From contig JAOPKE010000003.1 of assembly GCA_025517465.1 (NCBI GenBank), forward strand, positions 372,001-436,000: 64,000 bases of DNA, written 5' to 3'. Made by a program: the position numbers and the translations under genes. Origin of the DNA: Halobacteria archaeon HArc-gm2 (GTDB lineage Archaea > Halobacteriota > Halobacteria > Halobacteriales > Haloarculaceae). Positions 8,978 through 19,090 of the stretch are shown here, piece after piece. Within the stretch, counting starts at the first letter, position 1, and each line of letters opens with the position of its first letter. Below the pieces are notes generated by a model. The model was not told the DNA's origin, did not search any database, and saw nothing but the letters and a program-made list of their open reading frames with translations.

Positions 8978-9027
8978 CTTTGTTGTTTGTTACGCCGCAC
9001 ACTCTGCAGTTCAGCGACAAACAAATT

Positions 9028-9981
9028 CTAGGGCGCAACAGCCGGGACTTCGACCTCGCTCACGACGTCTTCGACCACGTCGTGGCGCTCGACGCCGCGG
9101 ACGCTCGCGTCGGCCGTGAGCACCAGTCGGTGAGCGAACACGTCAGCGACCACGGCCTTGACGTCGTCCGGGACGACGTAGTCGCGGCTCTCGATGACGG
9201 CGCGGGCGCGCGCGGCCTCGAAGAGGCGCTGGATGCCGCGTGGAGAGACGCCGACGTCGACGCGGTCGTCCTCGCGGGTCGCCCGCCCCAGTTCGACGAC
9301 GTAGTCCCGGATCTTGCCGTCCACAGTCACCGACTCGGCGACGCGCTGGAGTTCGGGGATCTGCTCGCCGTCGACGATGGCGGTGACGCTGGGGGCCTGG
9401 GCCGTGCGGTCGGCGCGCCGGTCGATGAGTTTCCGCTCGCCCTCGAACTCGGGGTAGCCCATGGCGGTCTTGACGACGAAGCGGTCGCGCTGGGCCTCCG
9501 GGAGGCCGAAGGTCCCTTCCTGCTCGACGGGGTTCTGCGTCGCGATGACGAAGAACGGGTCGGGGAGGGCGTGGGTCTGGCCGTCGACGGTGACCTGACC
9601 CTCGCCCATCGCTTCGAGCAGGGCGGCCTGGGTCTTCGGCGGCGCGCGGTTGATCTCGTCGGCCAGGACGACGTGAGAGAAGATGGGACCGGGCTGGAAC
9701 TCGAAGGTGCCAGCGCCCTCGTTGTAGACGTTCGAGCCGGTGATGTCCGCCGGCAGCAGGTCGGGCGTGAACTGGATCCGCCGGAAGGACAGGTCGAGCG
9801 CGTTCGCGAAGGAGCGTGCGGTCAGGGTCTTCCCGGTACCGGGGACGTCCTCCAGCAGGACGTGCCCGCGGGCGAGGACGCCCGTCAGCACCGCTTCCAG
9901 AAAGGCGTCGTCGGCGATGACGGCGCTGCCCACCGCGTCGAGGATCTCGGCGCAGCGGACGGCGGCGGTCTCGTGGTCCAT
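9028..9981 (-). CDS. MoxR-family AAA+ ATPase
   Basis: The 317-residue product shows Walker A in EDVPGTGKT, Walker B in VVLADEINRAPPKTQAALLEA, sensor 1 in FFVIATQNPVEQEG and sensor 2 in PRGIQRLFEAARA. Length and order are standard for MoxR chaperone-type ATPases that act on a DUF58/vWA partner. Here the partner is presumably the DUF58 protein at 5175-6623, although this gene is on the opposite strand and 0.8 kb beyond the operon end. A TATA box lies about 25 nt before the ATG. A second copy with the same relation to its operon is at 57650-58618. Confidence 0.93.
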   Translation of the reverse strand: MDHETAAVRCAEILDAVGSAVIADDAFLEAVLTGVLARGHVLLEDVPGTGKTLTARSFANALDLSFRRIQFTPDLLPADITGSNVYNEGAGTFEFQPGPIFSHVVLADEINRAPPKTQAALLEAMGEGQVTVDGQTHALPDPFFVIATQNPVEQEGTFGLPEAQRDRFVVKTAMGYPEFEGERKLIDRRADRTAQAPSVTAIVDGEQIPELQRVAESVTVDGKIRDYVVELGRATREDDRVDVGVSPRGIQRLFEAARARAVIESRDYVVPDDVKAVVADVFAHRLVLTADASVRGVERHDVVEDVVSEVEVPAVAP

Positions 9982-10000
9982 ACCGATTCCCCGTCGCGCG

Positions 10001-10010
10001 GGAAAATAAG
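10001..10010 (-). promoter_or_regulatory. Promoter of MoxR gene 1
   Basis: The minus-strand cttattttcc core is centred about 25 nt before the ATG at 9981. It predicts a leaderless transcript made independently of the toxin gene that ends at 10018. Confidence 0.5.
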
Positions 10011-10017
10011 TGTGGCT

Positions 10018-10356
10018 TCACCGGGTCGGCGATTCGGGAGTGTACGAGTGCAACGCACTCGCGACGCGCTCTATCAACGGCTCGTGAAGCGAGCCCTGTC
10101 GCCTGTCGAACGCGGCGTGTTTCATCGTCGCCACGTACCACGGCGAGACGTACGCCTGCTTGCTCGACCCGCCGCTGGTCCAGGCGTCGTCTGGAACTCG
10201 AATAGCTTCCGTGTGGCTCTGTGTTGTCATGGCAACGCCGATGCACTCCTCGGCCGCAAACGGATGCTCGTCCGTACTGAGAAGTAGCCACGGTCGATAG
10301 GCCGACGTCTCCTTGTGCGGCGCTGGTCCCCACCAGACCTCATCCCGTTCGGGCAT
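10018..10356 (-). CDS. PemK/MazF-like toxin
   Basis: The 112-residue protein has the MazF/PemK layout: an opening EVWWGPAP, the RPWLLLSTDEHPF strand where MazF has RPVVVVS, a central IGVAMTTQSH, and a second half with AYVSPWYVATMKH where the family has a conserved Pro-Trp segment before the last helix. The ATG directly abuts the stop of the upstream winged-helix gene (TAG then ATG), the usual antitoxin-toxin order. Family members are sequence-specific mRNA endoribonucleases; the cleavage site here is unknown. A stand-alone regulatory role cannot be excluded. Confidence 0.75.
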   Translation of the reverse strand: MPERDEVWWGPAPHKETSAYRPWLLLSTDEHPFAAEECIGVAMTTQSHTEAIRVPDDAWTSGGSSKQAYVSPWYVATMKHAAFDRRQGSLHEPLIERVASALHSYTPESPTR

Positions 10357-10722
10357 CTACTGACCCTCCAAATCGTCCTCCGCCCCTGGCCCCCACTCTT
10401 CCGGGTCTTCGTTCCCCAGCCGCTCGGCCGCGGCCTGTGCTGTGCGGGCTGTCGTCAGCGCTACGTCGACGTCCGCGTCTTCGGCTATCGCCCAGTACTC
10501 GCCGCGGTGGCGGACGAGTCCCCGGTCTTCCAGCCTGGAGAGGACGACGCCGACGCTCCCGCGTGGGACCTCCGTCTCGACGCGAATCTCCTTGGGCGTG
10601 AACGCCTGGTCGTCGTTGGCACCGAGGAACGCTAACACGCGTTCAGCGTTGGTGGGACCGTCTCCTGTAGCCGTGAGTTCGGCTTCCCGAGCCGTCTCGA
10701 ACTCCTCGACGTCGATGGGCAT
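10357..10722 (-). CDS. Winged-helix protein, probable antitoxin/autoregulator
   Basis: The 121-residue protein starts at MPIDVEEFETARE. A longer frame reaches back to 10794 but crosses the promoter region. It has a winged-helix core (ERVLAFLGANDDQAFTPKEI, then VPRGSVGVVLSRLEDRGLVR with a wing at HRGEYWAI) and an acidic C-terminal tail (EDPEEWGPGAEDD) that could mask the toxin. It is translationally contiguous with the MazF-like gene. By analogy it neutralises the toxin and represses the pair. The assignment is by position and fold, not by a known antitoxin family. Confidence 0.65.
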   Translation of the reverse strand: MPIDVEEFETAREAELTATGDGPTNAERVLAFLGANDDQAFTPKEIRVETEVPRGSVGVVLSRLEDRGLVRHRGEYWAIAEDADVDVALTTARTAQAAAERLGNEDPEEWGPGAEDDLEGQ

Positions 10723-10757
10723 CGTAATCACCGTAACTACGTAATCAGATGTAATAG
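10723..10757. promoter_or_regulatory. Promoter and possible operator of the toxin-antitoxin pair
   Basis: Three gtaat-type words (10724, 10741 and 10751; two read gtaatca) are spaced 17 and 10 nt apart just upstream of the winged-helix start. On the minus strand ctattac (10751-10757) lies about 32 nt before the ATG and can serve as TATA box. The repeated words overlapping it could be the autorepressor site. Confidence 0.4.
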
Positions 10758-10817
10758 AACTGGCGCCGAAGCCGTGGCGACGACCGTCCATCATTCATGA
10801 TGCTACAGCGCCAGTTC
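10757..10817. repeat. Inverted repeat between the toxin pair and the VOC gene
   Basis: A perfect 10-bp inverted repeat, gaactggcgc (10757-10766) and gcgccagttc (10808-10817), lies in the divergent region, 41 nt apart. The right arm falls between two candidate VOC starts (10797 and 10824), which favours the later start. Confidence 0.5.
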
Positions 10818-10823
10818 CAGAGC

Positions 10824-11291
10824 ATGAACGACTCCGATACCTCGCGCGCTCGCCTCGTCGGCATCAACCACGTCGCGCTGGAAGTCGGCGACGTCGATGA
10901 CGCCCTGGACTTCTACGGCGAAATCTTCGCGTTCGGGTTGCGCGGCCGAACCGGCTCGGGCGCATTCCTCGATATGGGCGACCAGTTCCTCGCGCTCTCC
11001 GAAGTCGACGACCCCGAGGATTCCGACCAGCACCATCACTTCGGGCTGGTCGTCGACGACGCCGACGCCGTCGAGCGACGGCTCGAAGCACTGGACGTCG
11101 AGATGCTGCCCGTCTCGGGCCTGGACTTTCTGGACCCCTGGGGCAACCGGATCCAGGTCGTCGACTACGAGGAGATCCAGTTCACGAAGGCCGACCGCGT
11201 GCTCCACGGGATGGGTTTCGATGGCCTGGAGAAGTCCGACGACGCCGTCGCCGAACTCGACGAGAAGGGGATGGCGCCACCGGACGAGTAG
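10824..11291 (+). CDS. VOC-family (glyoxalase/dioxygenase fold) protein
   Basis: The 155-residue protein has two beta-alpha-beta-beta-beta modules. GINHVALEVGDVDDALDFYG carries a potential metal-ligand His, HHHFGLVVDDAD a second, and DFLDPWGNRIQVVDYEE supplies the C-terminal acidic ligand. VOC enzymes include glyoxalase I, epimerases, extradiol dioxygenases and antibiotic-binding proteins, and the substrate cannot be inferred. Starts at 10797 and 10800 would add eight or nine residues (MMLQRQFQS); I prefer 10824 because the inverted repeat sits between them. No operon partner is evident. Confidence 0.75.
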   Translation: MNDSDTSRARLVGINHVALEVGDVDDALDFYGEIFAFGLRGRTGSGAFLDMGDQFLALSEVDDPEDSDQHHHFGLVVDDADAVERRLEALDVEMLPVSGLDFLDPWGNRIQVVDYEEIQFTKADRVLHGMGFDGLEKSDDAVAELDEKGMAPPDE

Positions 11292-11421
11292 TGATCCGGC
11301 CGGTCCGCAGTCAGCCGGGAACGAACTCGCCGTCCGGACCTGACACGCAGTAGAGGTTTGTCCCCGGGGCCCCTATCTCCGCGTCGACGCGCCGGGACCC
11401 CCCGCCCCGGGAACACGACTC

Positions 11422-12855
11422 ATGCAAGAACCTACCCACGCCGCCACCGAGCCCCGCACGACGGGCGCGAGCGCGGACGCGACGCCCGACGGGCCGACCG
11501 GTCTCCCGTTCGTCGGTAGCGTCCGCCCGTTCGCACGCGACCCGCTCGAGTTCGTCACCAGAACGGCCCGCGAGTACGGGCCCGTCTCGTACTACGAACT
11601 CGGGACGTACTCCGTCTACCAGGTGAGCGACCCCGACCTCGTCAGGCACGTCCTGGTCGACCGCAACGAGCGCTACGTCAAGGGCGACCTCTTCGATCGG
11701 ACGCTCCGACCCGTCCTTGGCCGCGGACTGCTCACCAGCGAGGGGTCGTTCTGGCGCGAACACCGCCACCGCCTCCAGCCCGCGTTTCACCCGGACCAGA
11801 TCGCCGACGCCGCGGAGACGATGACGACCTACGCGAGCGACGTCTCGGCCGAGTGGACCGACGGCGAGGCGCGTGACGTCCACGCCGACATGATGCGCCT
11901 GACCGTCGAGGTAGTCGCCGACGCGCTGTTCGACGCCGACATCCGCGAATCCGAGGCCGACATCGGACGGGCGCTGACGGTGGTGATGGACGTCGTCTCC
12001 GACCGGATGGGCTACCCGGTCGAGGTGCCGTCGTGGCTGCCGACGCGGAACAACCGCCGCTTCCGGCGGGCGGTCGAGACGCTCCGGCGGGTCGCCGACG
12101 AGATACTCGCGGACCACGACCGCTCGGCCGACCCGGACGAGGGCGACGTCGTCTCGCTGCTGGTCGACGGCCAGGCCGGCGCAGTCGACGACCACGCCGG
12201 TTCGGGTGCGAGTGGGAACGGAGTGACAGGGGTGCACGACGGCGGCCTCCCTCGCGAACAGGCCCGGGACGAGATCGTGACGATACTGCTCGCCGGCCAC
12301 GAGACGACGGCGCTCGCGCTCACCTACGCGTTCCACGTCCTCGGGCGCTACCCCGACGTCGAACGACGCCTCGGCGCGGAACTCGACGACGTGCTCGGCG
12401 GCCGCCCGCCGACGGTCGAGGATCTCGCCGACCTCACGTACACCGAGCGGGTGGTCAAGGAGTCGATGCGCCTCTACCCGCCGGTCTGGGAACTCGTCCG
12501 CGAACCAGTGGTCAACGACGTCGTCGGTGGCTACCGGATCCCGGCCGGCGAGACGGTGTCGATGCACCAGTGGGTCCTCCACCGCGACCCCGACCTGTAC
12601 GACGACCCGCTCGCCTTCCGGCCCGACCGCTGGACCGAGGAGATGGAGGCGTCGCTCCCGCCCTACGCGTACTTCCCCTTCGGCGGCGGCCCGCGGCGCT
12701 GCATCGGCGACCGGTTCGCGATGCTCGAAGCCAGGCTGGTGCTCGCGACCATCGCCCAGGAGTGGCGCTTCGAACCGCTCGACGACCTCTCCTTCTCGCC
12801 CTCGATCACGCTACGACCCGACGGGCCCGTGGAGATGGTGACCCACCGGCGGTAG
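11422..12855 (+). CDS. Cytochrome P450
   Basis: This 477-residue protein carries all P450 hallmarks: the I-helix oxygen-activation motif LLAGHETTAL, the K-helix E-x-x-R in KESMRLYPP, and the haem loop FGGGPRRCIGDRF with Cys427 as axial thiolate ligand. The N-terminus is hydrophilic (MQEPTHAATEPRT), so it is probably soluble. Similarity in style is to bacterial class I and CYP102-like P450s found in several haloarchaea. It needs a ferredoxin or flavodoxin redox partner, and none is encoded nearby. The substrate is unknown. It lies alone, downstream of the VOC gene on the same strand with a 130-nt gap. Confidence 0.93.
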   Translation: MQEPTHAATEPRTTGASADATPDGPTGLPFVGSVRPFARDPLEFVTRTAREYGPVSYYELGTYSVYQVSDPDLVRHVLVDRNERYVKGDLFDRTLRPVLGRGLLTSEGSFWREHRHRLQPAFHPDQIADAAETMTTYASDVSAEWTDGEARDVHADMMRLTVEVVADALFDADIRESEADIGRALTVVMDVVSDRMGYPVEVPSWLPTRNNRRFRRAVETLRRVADEILADHDRSADPDEGDVVSLLVDGQAGAVDDHAGSGASGNGVTGVHDGGLPREQARDEIVTILLAGHETTALALTYAFHVLGRYPDVERRLGAELDDVLGGRPPTVEDLADLTYTERVVKESMRLYPPVWELVREPVVNDVVGGYRIPAGETVSMHQWVLHRDPDLYDDPLAFRPDRWTEEMEASLPPYAYFPFGGGPRRCIGDRFAMLEARLVLATIAQEWRFEPLDDLSFSPSITLRPDGPVEMVTHRR

Positions 12856-12945
12856 GACGCGTCAGGCCGATGGATGGAGCGAGAGCGGCCCGCTGCCCTC
12901 GGCGTGAAGTAGTGTAAAGTGACAACACGAGTGACGATCGGAATT

Positions 12946-12955
12946 GCTAATTACG
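12946..12955 (+). promoter_or_regulatory. TATA box of the zinc-ribbon membrane protein gene
   Basis: The sequence gctaattacg is centred 29 nt before the ATG at 12979. That spacing supports a leaderless start there rather than at 12919. Confidence 0.55.
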
Positions 12956-12978
12956 GCCCCCGAGTCGTCGAAACGAGG

Positions 12979-13485
12979 ATGGCCACGGATCCCCGCTGTC
13001 CGCGCTGTGACGGGAAGGTGAGCGCCAGGGCCGCGTGGTGCATGCACTGCGGTGCGGACTTCGAAGTGCCGGGCGACGCCCGCCGTGTGGCCAGCGGAAC
13101 GGCCACCGAGGAGGGGACGCTGGCCCGACTCGTCAGGAGTTTCGACCGGAACGACGGGACGCGCCAGGTGCTCTCGATTCTCGTCACGATTCCCGTACTG
13201 ATCATTCTGGTCACTGTCGGCGTGTTGCGGGGCGGTGTCGGTCTCGCACTCGTAGGAGCCGTCGCGCTCGGCGTGTACTTTCGGCTCTGCGGGAGCGCGA
13301 GACGGATCGTCGTCCACGGCGCGTACGGCACCGCGGCGCTGATCGGCTGCATCCACCTCGTCGCTGCTGATCTCGATTCCGCGAACCTGCCCGGTGATCT
13401 CCTCCATGGACCGGTGATCCTGACCGTCGCGCTGCTCGTCGCTGCCGGCTGGTGGACCGACCAGCGCGTCTCCCGGCGGGGCTGA
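12979..13485 (+). CDS. Zinc-ribbon membrane protein, unknown function
   Basis: The 168-residue product begins MATDPRCPRCDGKVSARAAW, continuing into CMHCGADF, a C-x2-C...C-x2-C zinc ribbon. About four TM helices follow (from about residue 58: VLSILVTIPVLIILVTVGVL, GGVGLALVGAVALGVYF, ahead of two more near the C-terminus). An upstream in-frame ATG at 12919 would place the TATA box inside the gene, so 12979 is preferred. Proteins of this sort are widespread in haloarchaea without known role; the ribbon would face the cytoplasm. It is monocistronic. Confidence 0.7.
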   Translation: MATDPRCPRCDGKVSARAAWCMHCGADFEVPGDARRVASGTATEEGTLARLVRSFDRNDGTRQVLSILVTIPVLIILVTVGVLRGGVGLALVGAVALGVYFRLCGSARRIVVHGAYGTAALIGCIHLVAADLDSANLPGDLLHGPVILTVALLVAAGWWTDQRVSRRG

Positions 13486-13575
13486 GCGAGCGGGCCCGAG
13501 CGCTCCATTCCGTGACGGTATCAAAACTACCATACCGTCCCGCCGCAACGGGACCACTACTGAGAGGTGTCCTGC

Positions 13576-14688
13576 GTGAGCAACAAACGCGAATACAAAG
13601 ACGACTACCCCGACAAGACGCTGTACATCCCGGGTCCGACCGAGGTACGCGAGGACGTCATCCAGGAGATGGCCCAGCCGATGTTCGGCCACCGGATGGA
13701 CCGGATGACCGACCTCTACACCACCATCGTCGAGGACACGAAGGAGTTCCTCGACACCGACAACGAGGTCATCATCCTCACCGGGTCGGGGACGGAGTTC
13801 TGGGAGGCCTCGACGCTCAACCTCGTCGACGAGAACATCCTCGTGCCGACCTGTGGGAGCTTCAGCGAGCGCCACGCCAACGTCGCCGAACGCCTCGGGA
13901 AGGACGTCGACCGTCTCGAGTACGAGTGGGGCCAGGCGATCAAGCCCGAGGACATCCGCGAGACGCTCGAAACGAGTGACAAACACTACGACGTCGTCGC
14001 GACCGTCATGAACGAATCCTCGACCGGCGTCCGGAATCCCATCGAGGAGATCGGCGACGTCGTGGCCGAGTACCCGGACACGTACTTCGTCGTCGACGCC
14101 GTCTCCGCGCTGGGCGGGGACTACGTCGACATCGACGAACACTCGATCGACGTCATCTTCACGTCCACGCAGAAGGCCTTCGCGATGCCGCCCGGACTCG
14201 CCGTCTGCGTCGTCAGCCAGGACGCCTACGACCGCGAGGTCGAGAAAGAGACCTCCTCCTGGTACGGCGGCTTCCGCCGCTGTCTGGACTACTACGACCG
14301 GAAGGGCCAGACGCACTCGACGCCGGCCATCCCGGTCATGCTCGCCTACCGCAAACAGATGAAACACATGCTGACGGAAGGTCACCTCGGCAGGGACCGA
14401 CGCCACGAGGAGATGGCCGAGTACGTCCGGGACTGGGCCGACGAGCACTTCGCGATGTTTCCCGAGGCGGGCTACGAGTCCCAGACGGTCGCGTGCATCG
14501 AGAACACGCAGGACATCGACGTCGCCGGCACCATCGAGACCGTCTCCGAAGAGTACGACATGGTGTTCTCCAACGGCTACGGCTCCCAGCTCGGCGAGCA
14601 AACGTTCCGCATCGGTCACATGGGCGAACACGACGTCGAGAGCGTGAAAGCCCTGACCGACGCCATTGAGGACGTCGCCGGGCTGTAG
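13576..14688 (+). CDS. PLP-dependent class V aminotransferase (alanine-glyoxylate / serine-pyruvate type)
   Basis: The 370-residue product starts with GTG as MSNKREYKDDYPDKTLYIPG. A GTG at 13567 adding three residues is possible. The fold-type I pattern is clear: an N-terminal IPGPTEV...MFGHR segment typical of the alanine-glyoxylate family, a glycine-rich LTGSGTEFWEA region, VVDAVSALGGD with the PLP-contacting Asp, and the Schiff-base lysine at K200 in STQKAFAMPPG. Relatives transfer amino groups between alanine, serine or glycine and glyoxylate or pyruvate. The exact pair cannot be read here. It stands alone between a membrane protein gene and convergent genes. Confidence 0.88.
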   Translation: MSNKREYKDDYPDKTLYIPGPTEVREDVIQEMAQPMFGHRMDRMTDLYTTIVEDTKEFLDTDNEVIILTGSGTEFWEASTLNLVDENILVPTCGSFSERHANVAERLGKDVDRLEYEWGQAIKPEDIRETLETSDKHYDVVATVMNESSTGVRNPIEEIGDVVAEYPDTYFVVDAVSALGGDYVDIDEHSIDVIFTSTQKAFAMPPGLAVCVVSQDAYDREVEKETSSWYGGFRRCLDYYDRKGQTHSTPAIPVMLAYRKQMKHMLTEGHLGRDRRHEEMAEYVRDWADEHFAMFPEAGYESQTVACIENTQDIDVAGTIETVSEEYDMVFSNGYGSQLGEQTFRIGHMGEHDVESVKALTDAIEDVAGL

Positions 14689-14770
14689 AGACGAATCCTG
14701 GGGATTTCAGACGCTTTCTCCGTTACGCGCCTCGATCGGACGGCGAGAGCCATCGTCGCGGCAGAGGTGG

Positions 14771-15250
14771 TTACGCATCAGTCCTCGAACCACGGGTCGC
14801 GATACGCAGGTGCCAGACGCCGCCAGCGACGAAAGCGAAGAACCCCACGACGGTCAAGACGGCCCAGGCACCGAAGAGCGGCCCGATCGCACGGTACGCG
14901 AGGGCATTGAGCTCCGATCTGTACGGCGTAACGAAGACGAAACCGGTCGAGAGGAGCGGGAAGAGCGAAGCCAGTCCGCCGGCGAGGGCACCGGCTTCGA
15001 GCAACCGCCGTGACCAGCCTGTCGGATCAGACCGACGAAGCGAAAGGGCGAGCAGTATCGCCTCGCCGAGGGCCACGAGACTGGTCGTCCCGACGACCAA
15101 CGCCAGCGCCACCGCGAGACCGGCGACGAAGCCACCCCCAGACTGATCGCCCGAGACAGTGACCAGGAGGTAGGCCGCCAACGCCAGACCGAGGACGGCG
15201 AAGAACCCGGATAGAGCAGGGACCAGAGGGATTCGGGATCCGAGGCGCAT
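14771..15250 (-). CDS. Four-helix membrane protein, tandem paralog A
   Basis: The 159-residue product starts at MRLGSRIPLVPALSG. A longer frame extends far upstream through the neighbouring gene but lacks coding character. It has four hydrophobic helices with a conserved loop WSRRLLEAGALAGGLASL between helices 2 and 3. The next gene (15373-15831) has the same length, helix pattern and loop (WPRRLLSLGAVLGALGAS), so the two are tandem duplicates. No domain is recognised and function is unknown. Confidence 0.65.
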   Translation of the reverse strand: MRLGSRIPLVPALSGFFAVLGLALAAYLLVTVSGDQSGGGFVAGLAVALALVVGTTSLVALGEAILLALSLRRSDPTGWSRRLLEAGALAGGLASLFPLLSTGFVFVTPYRSELNALAYRAIGPLFGAWAVLTVVGFFAFVAGGVWHLRIATRGSRTDA

Positions 15251-15372
15251 ACGATCCACACCGGACGAGCGGAAGAAAAGTGTTCCCAAGACGTCATCAG
15301 ACCGGAGTTTGTCCTCGTTCGATCGCTCGAACGAGGCCCGTCGAGGACTGCCAGAACACGCCTCCGCAGTCC

Positions 15373-15831
15373 TCAGCCCGAACCACGAACCTCTGTTATC
15401 AACTGGGCTACGACGCCCACGCCGGACGCGGCCAGACCACCAACGACGGTCAGGGCAAGCACCCCCGTGACGAGACCTGGAGTCGGATCGAGGAACTCCG
15501 GCACCCGAATCCCGGCCGGGACGAGCGACGTGAGCGGCCACAGGAGAACTACCGACGCGCCGAGCGCGCCGAGGACGGCACCGAGCGAGAGCAAGCGACG
15601 GGGCCACACCGCGGGCGTTCCCCATCGCAGCACCGCGGCGAGCGTCCCGGCTTCGGCCAGCGGCGGTAGCGCCAGGAGTAATCCGATCGCGAAGAAGAGG
15701 CCGGCGACGCTCGTCCCGCCGTCGTTGGCTGGCTCGTGCGTGACGATGGCGTAGACGACGACAACGAGGGCGACGCCGCCGACGAGGACGCTCCCGGCGG
15801 CGACCCGTCGCGGGGTGACGTCGGGGACCAT
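15373..15831 (-). CDS. Four-helix membrane protein, tandem paralog B
   Basis: The 152-residue product has an N-terminal MVPDVTPRR and four hydrophobic helices. The loop WPRRLLSLGAVLGAL matches the neighbouring copy. Both copies share a polar segment before helix 2 (GDQSGGGFVAGL here aligned with NDGGTSVAGL). It is transcribed divergently from ligA, away from a shared 150-nt region. Function is unknown. Confidence 0.68.
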   Translation of the reverse strand: MVPDVTPRRVAAGSVLVGGVALVVVVYAIVTHEPANDGGTSVAGLFFAIGLLLALPPLAEAGTLAAVLRWGTPAVWPRRLLSLGAVLGALGASVVLLWPLTSLVPAGIRVPEFLDPTPGLVTGVLALTVVGGLAASGVGVVAQLITEVRGSG

Positions 15832-15833
15832 AA

Positions 15834-18158
<2,325 letters not shown>

Positions 18159-18194
18159 CGACTGCGGATCGCTCGGGTTCCCGCCTCCTGGGTG

Positions 18195-18914
18195 CTACTC
18201 GGACTTCGACGCCCGAACGCACAGGAACGTCGGGTGTGTCAGCCGTTTCTCGTAGGATTCGGGCTGCTTCTCCTCGAACGTGTCTCTCGGCTTCGGTTCG
18301 ACCAGTTCGTCCAGTCGAAACCCGGCTTCGACGAGCGGGTTGACGACTTCGCCGAACGGGCGACGATAGAACGGGACCTCGACCGGTTCGCCGTCGACCG
18401 ACCACGTCATCCGCTCGCGTTCGGTCTCGAAGTAGTTCTTGGCGTCGAACGCCTCGTAGACGTCGAGCGGATGGTGGGTCGAGAACACGAGGAATCCCTC
18501 CGGCCCGAGAATACGGGCGAACTCCCCGAACGCTCGTCGCCACGCTTCGACGTAATGCAGCGTGAGGCCGCTGACGATGCCATCGAACTCGCCATCGTCC
18601 GCGAATGCCAGGGATTCCTCCAGGTCTACCCGGTGAATCTCTGCGCGACCGCCGACCCGATCTCTGGCCTCTCCGAGCATCTCACTGCTCTGGTCGACGG
18701 CGACGACATCCGCACCCCGCTCGATCAGCCACTCCGCGTACCGACCGCTCCCGCAGCCCGCGTCGAGAACCCGTTTTCCCTCGACGTCCGGAACGAGTTC
18801 GGTCGTCGCGGGAAATTCCAGGTCGGCACAGTACGGGTCGTCTTCTTGCTCGTCGTACGTCGTCGATAACCTGTCGTATGCGTCTTCGACGGTGGGACTC
18901 TCGTCAGGGGGCAT
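18195..18914 (-). CDS. Class I SAM-dependent methyltransferase
   Basis: The 239-residue protein has the Rossmann-like SAM fold: motif I VLDAGCGSGRYAEWL, motif II acidic residue in VVAVDQSS, the DL of HRVDLEESL, and FDGIVSGLTLHYV before the post-motif helix. It resembles UbiE/Bud23-like small-molecule methyltransferases, without enough detail to name a substrate. The C-terminal half (YRRPFGEVVNPLVEAGFRLD) is the usual cap. It ends 37 nt after the ligA stop on the opposite strand, so the two are convergent. Confidence 0.85.
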   Translation of the reverse strand: MPPDESPTVEDAYDRLSTTYDEQEDDPYCADLEFPATTELVPDVEGKRVLDAGCGSGRYAEWLIERGADVVAVDQSSEMLGEARDRVGGRAEIHRVDLEESLAFADDGEFDGIVSGLTLHYVEAWRRAFGEFARILGPEGFLVFSTHHPLDVYEAFDAKNYFETERERMTWSVDGEPVEVPFYRRPFGEVVNPLVEAGFRLDELVEPKPRDTFEEKQPESYEKRLTHPTFLCVRASKSE

Positions 18915-19090
18915 GGATGTAGTTTCGTGTCACCTTCCCAATTAGTTACTGTGGTTTCGATTTCCGTCCGGTACTCGTTCGAAATCACCACCGGAAACGG
19001 CCCCGGAGGATCAGCCGGCGAAAAGAGACGGCCGCTCTACCGAACGGGATCGCGGACGGAATCGAGAGAAAACGACCGGTCAGGTGCTCC

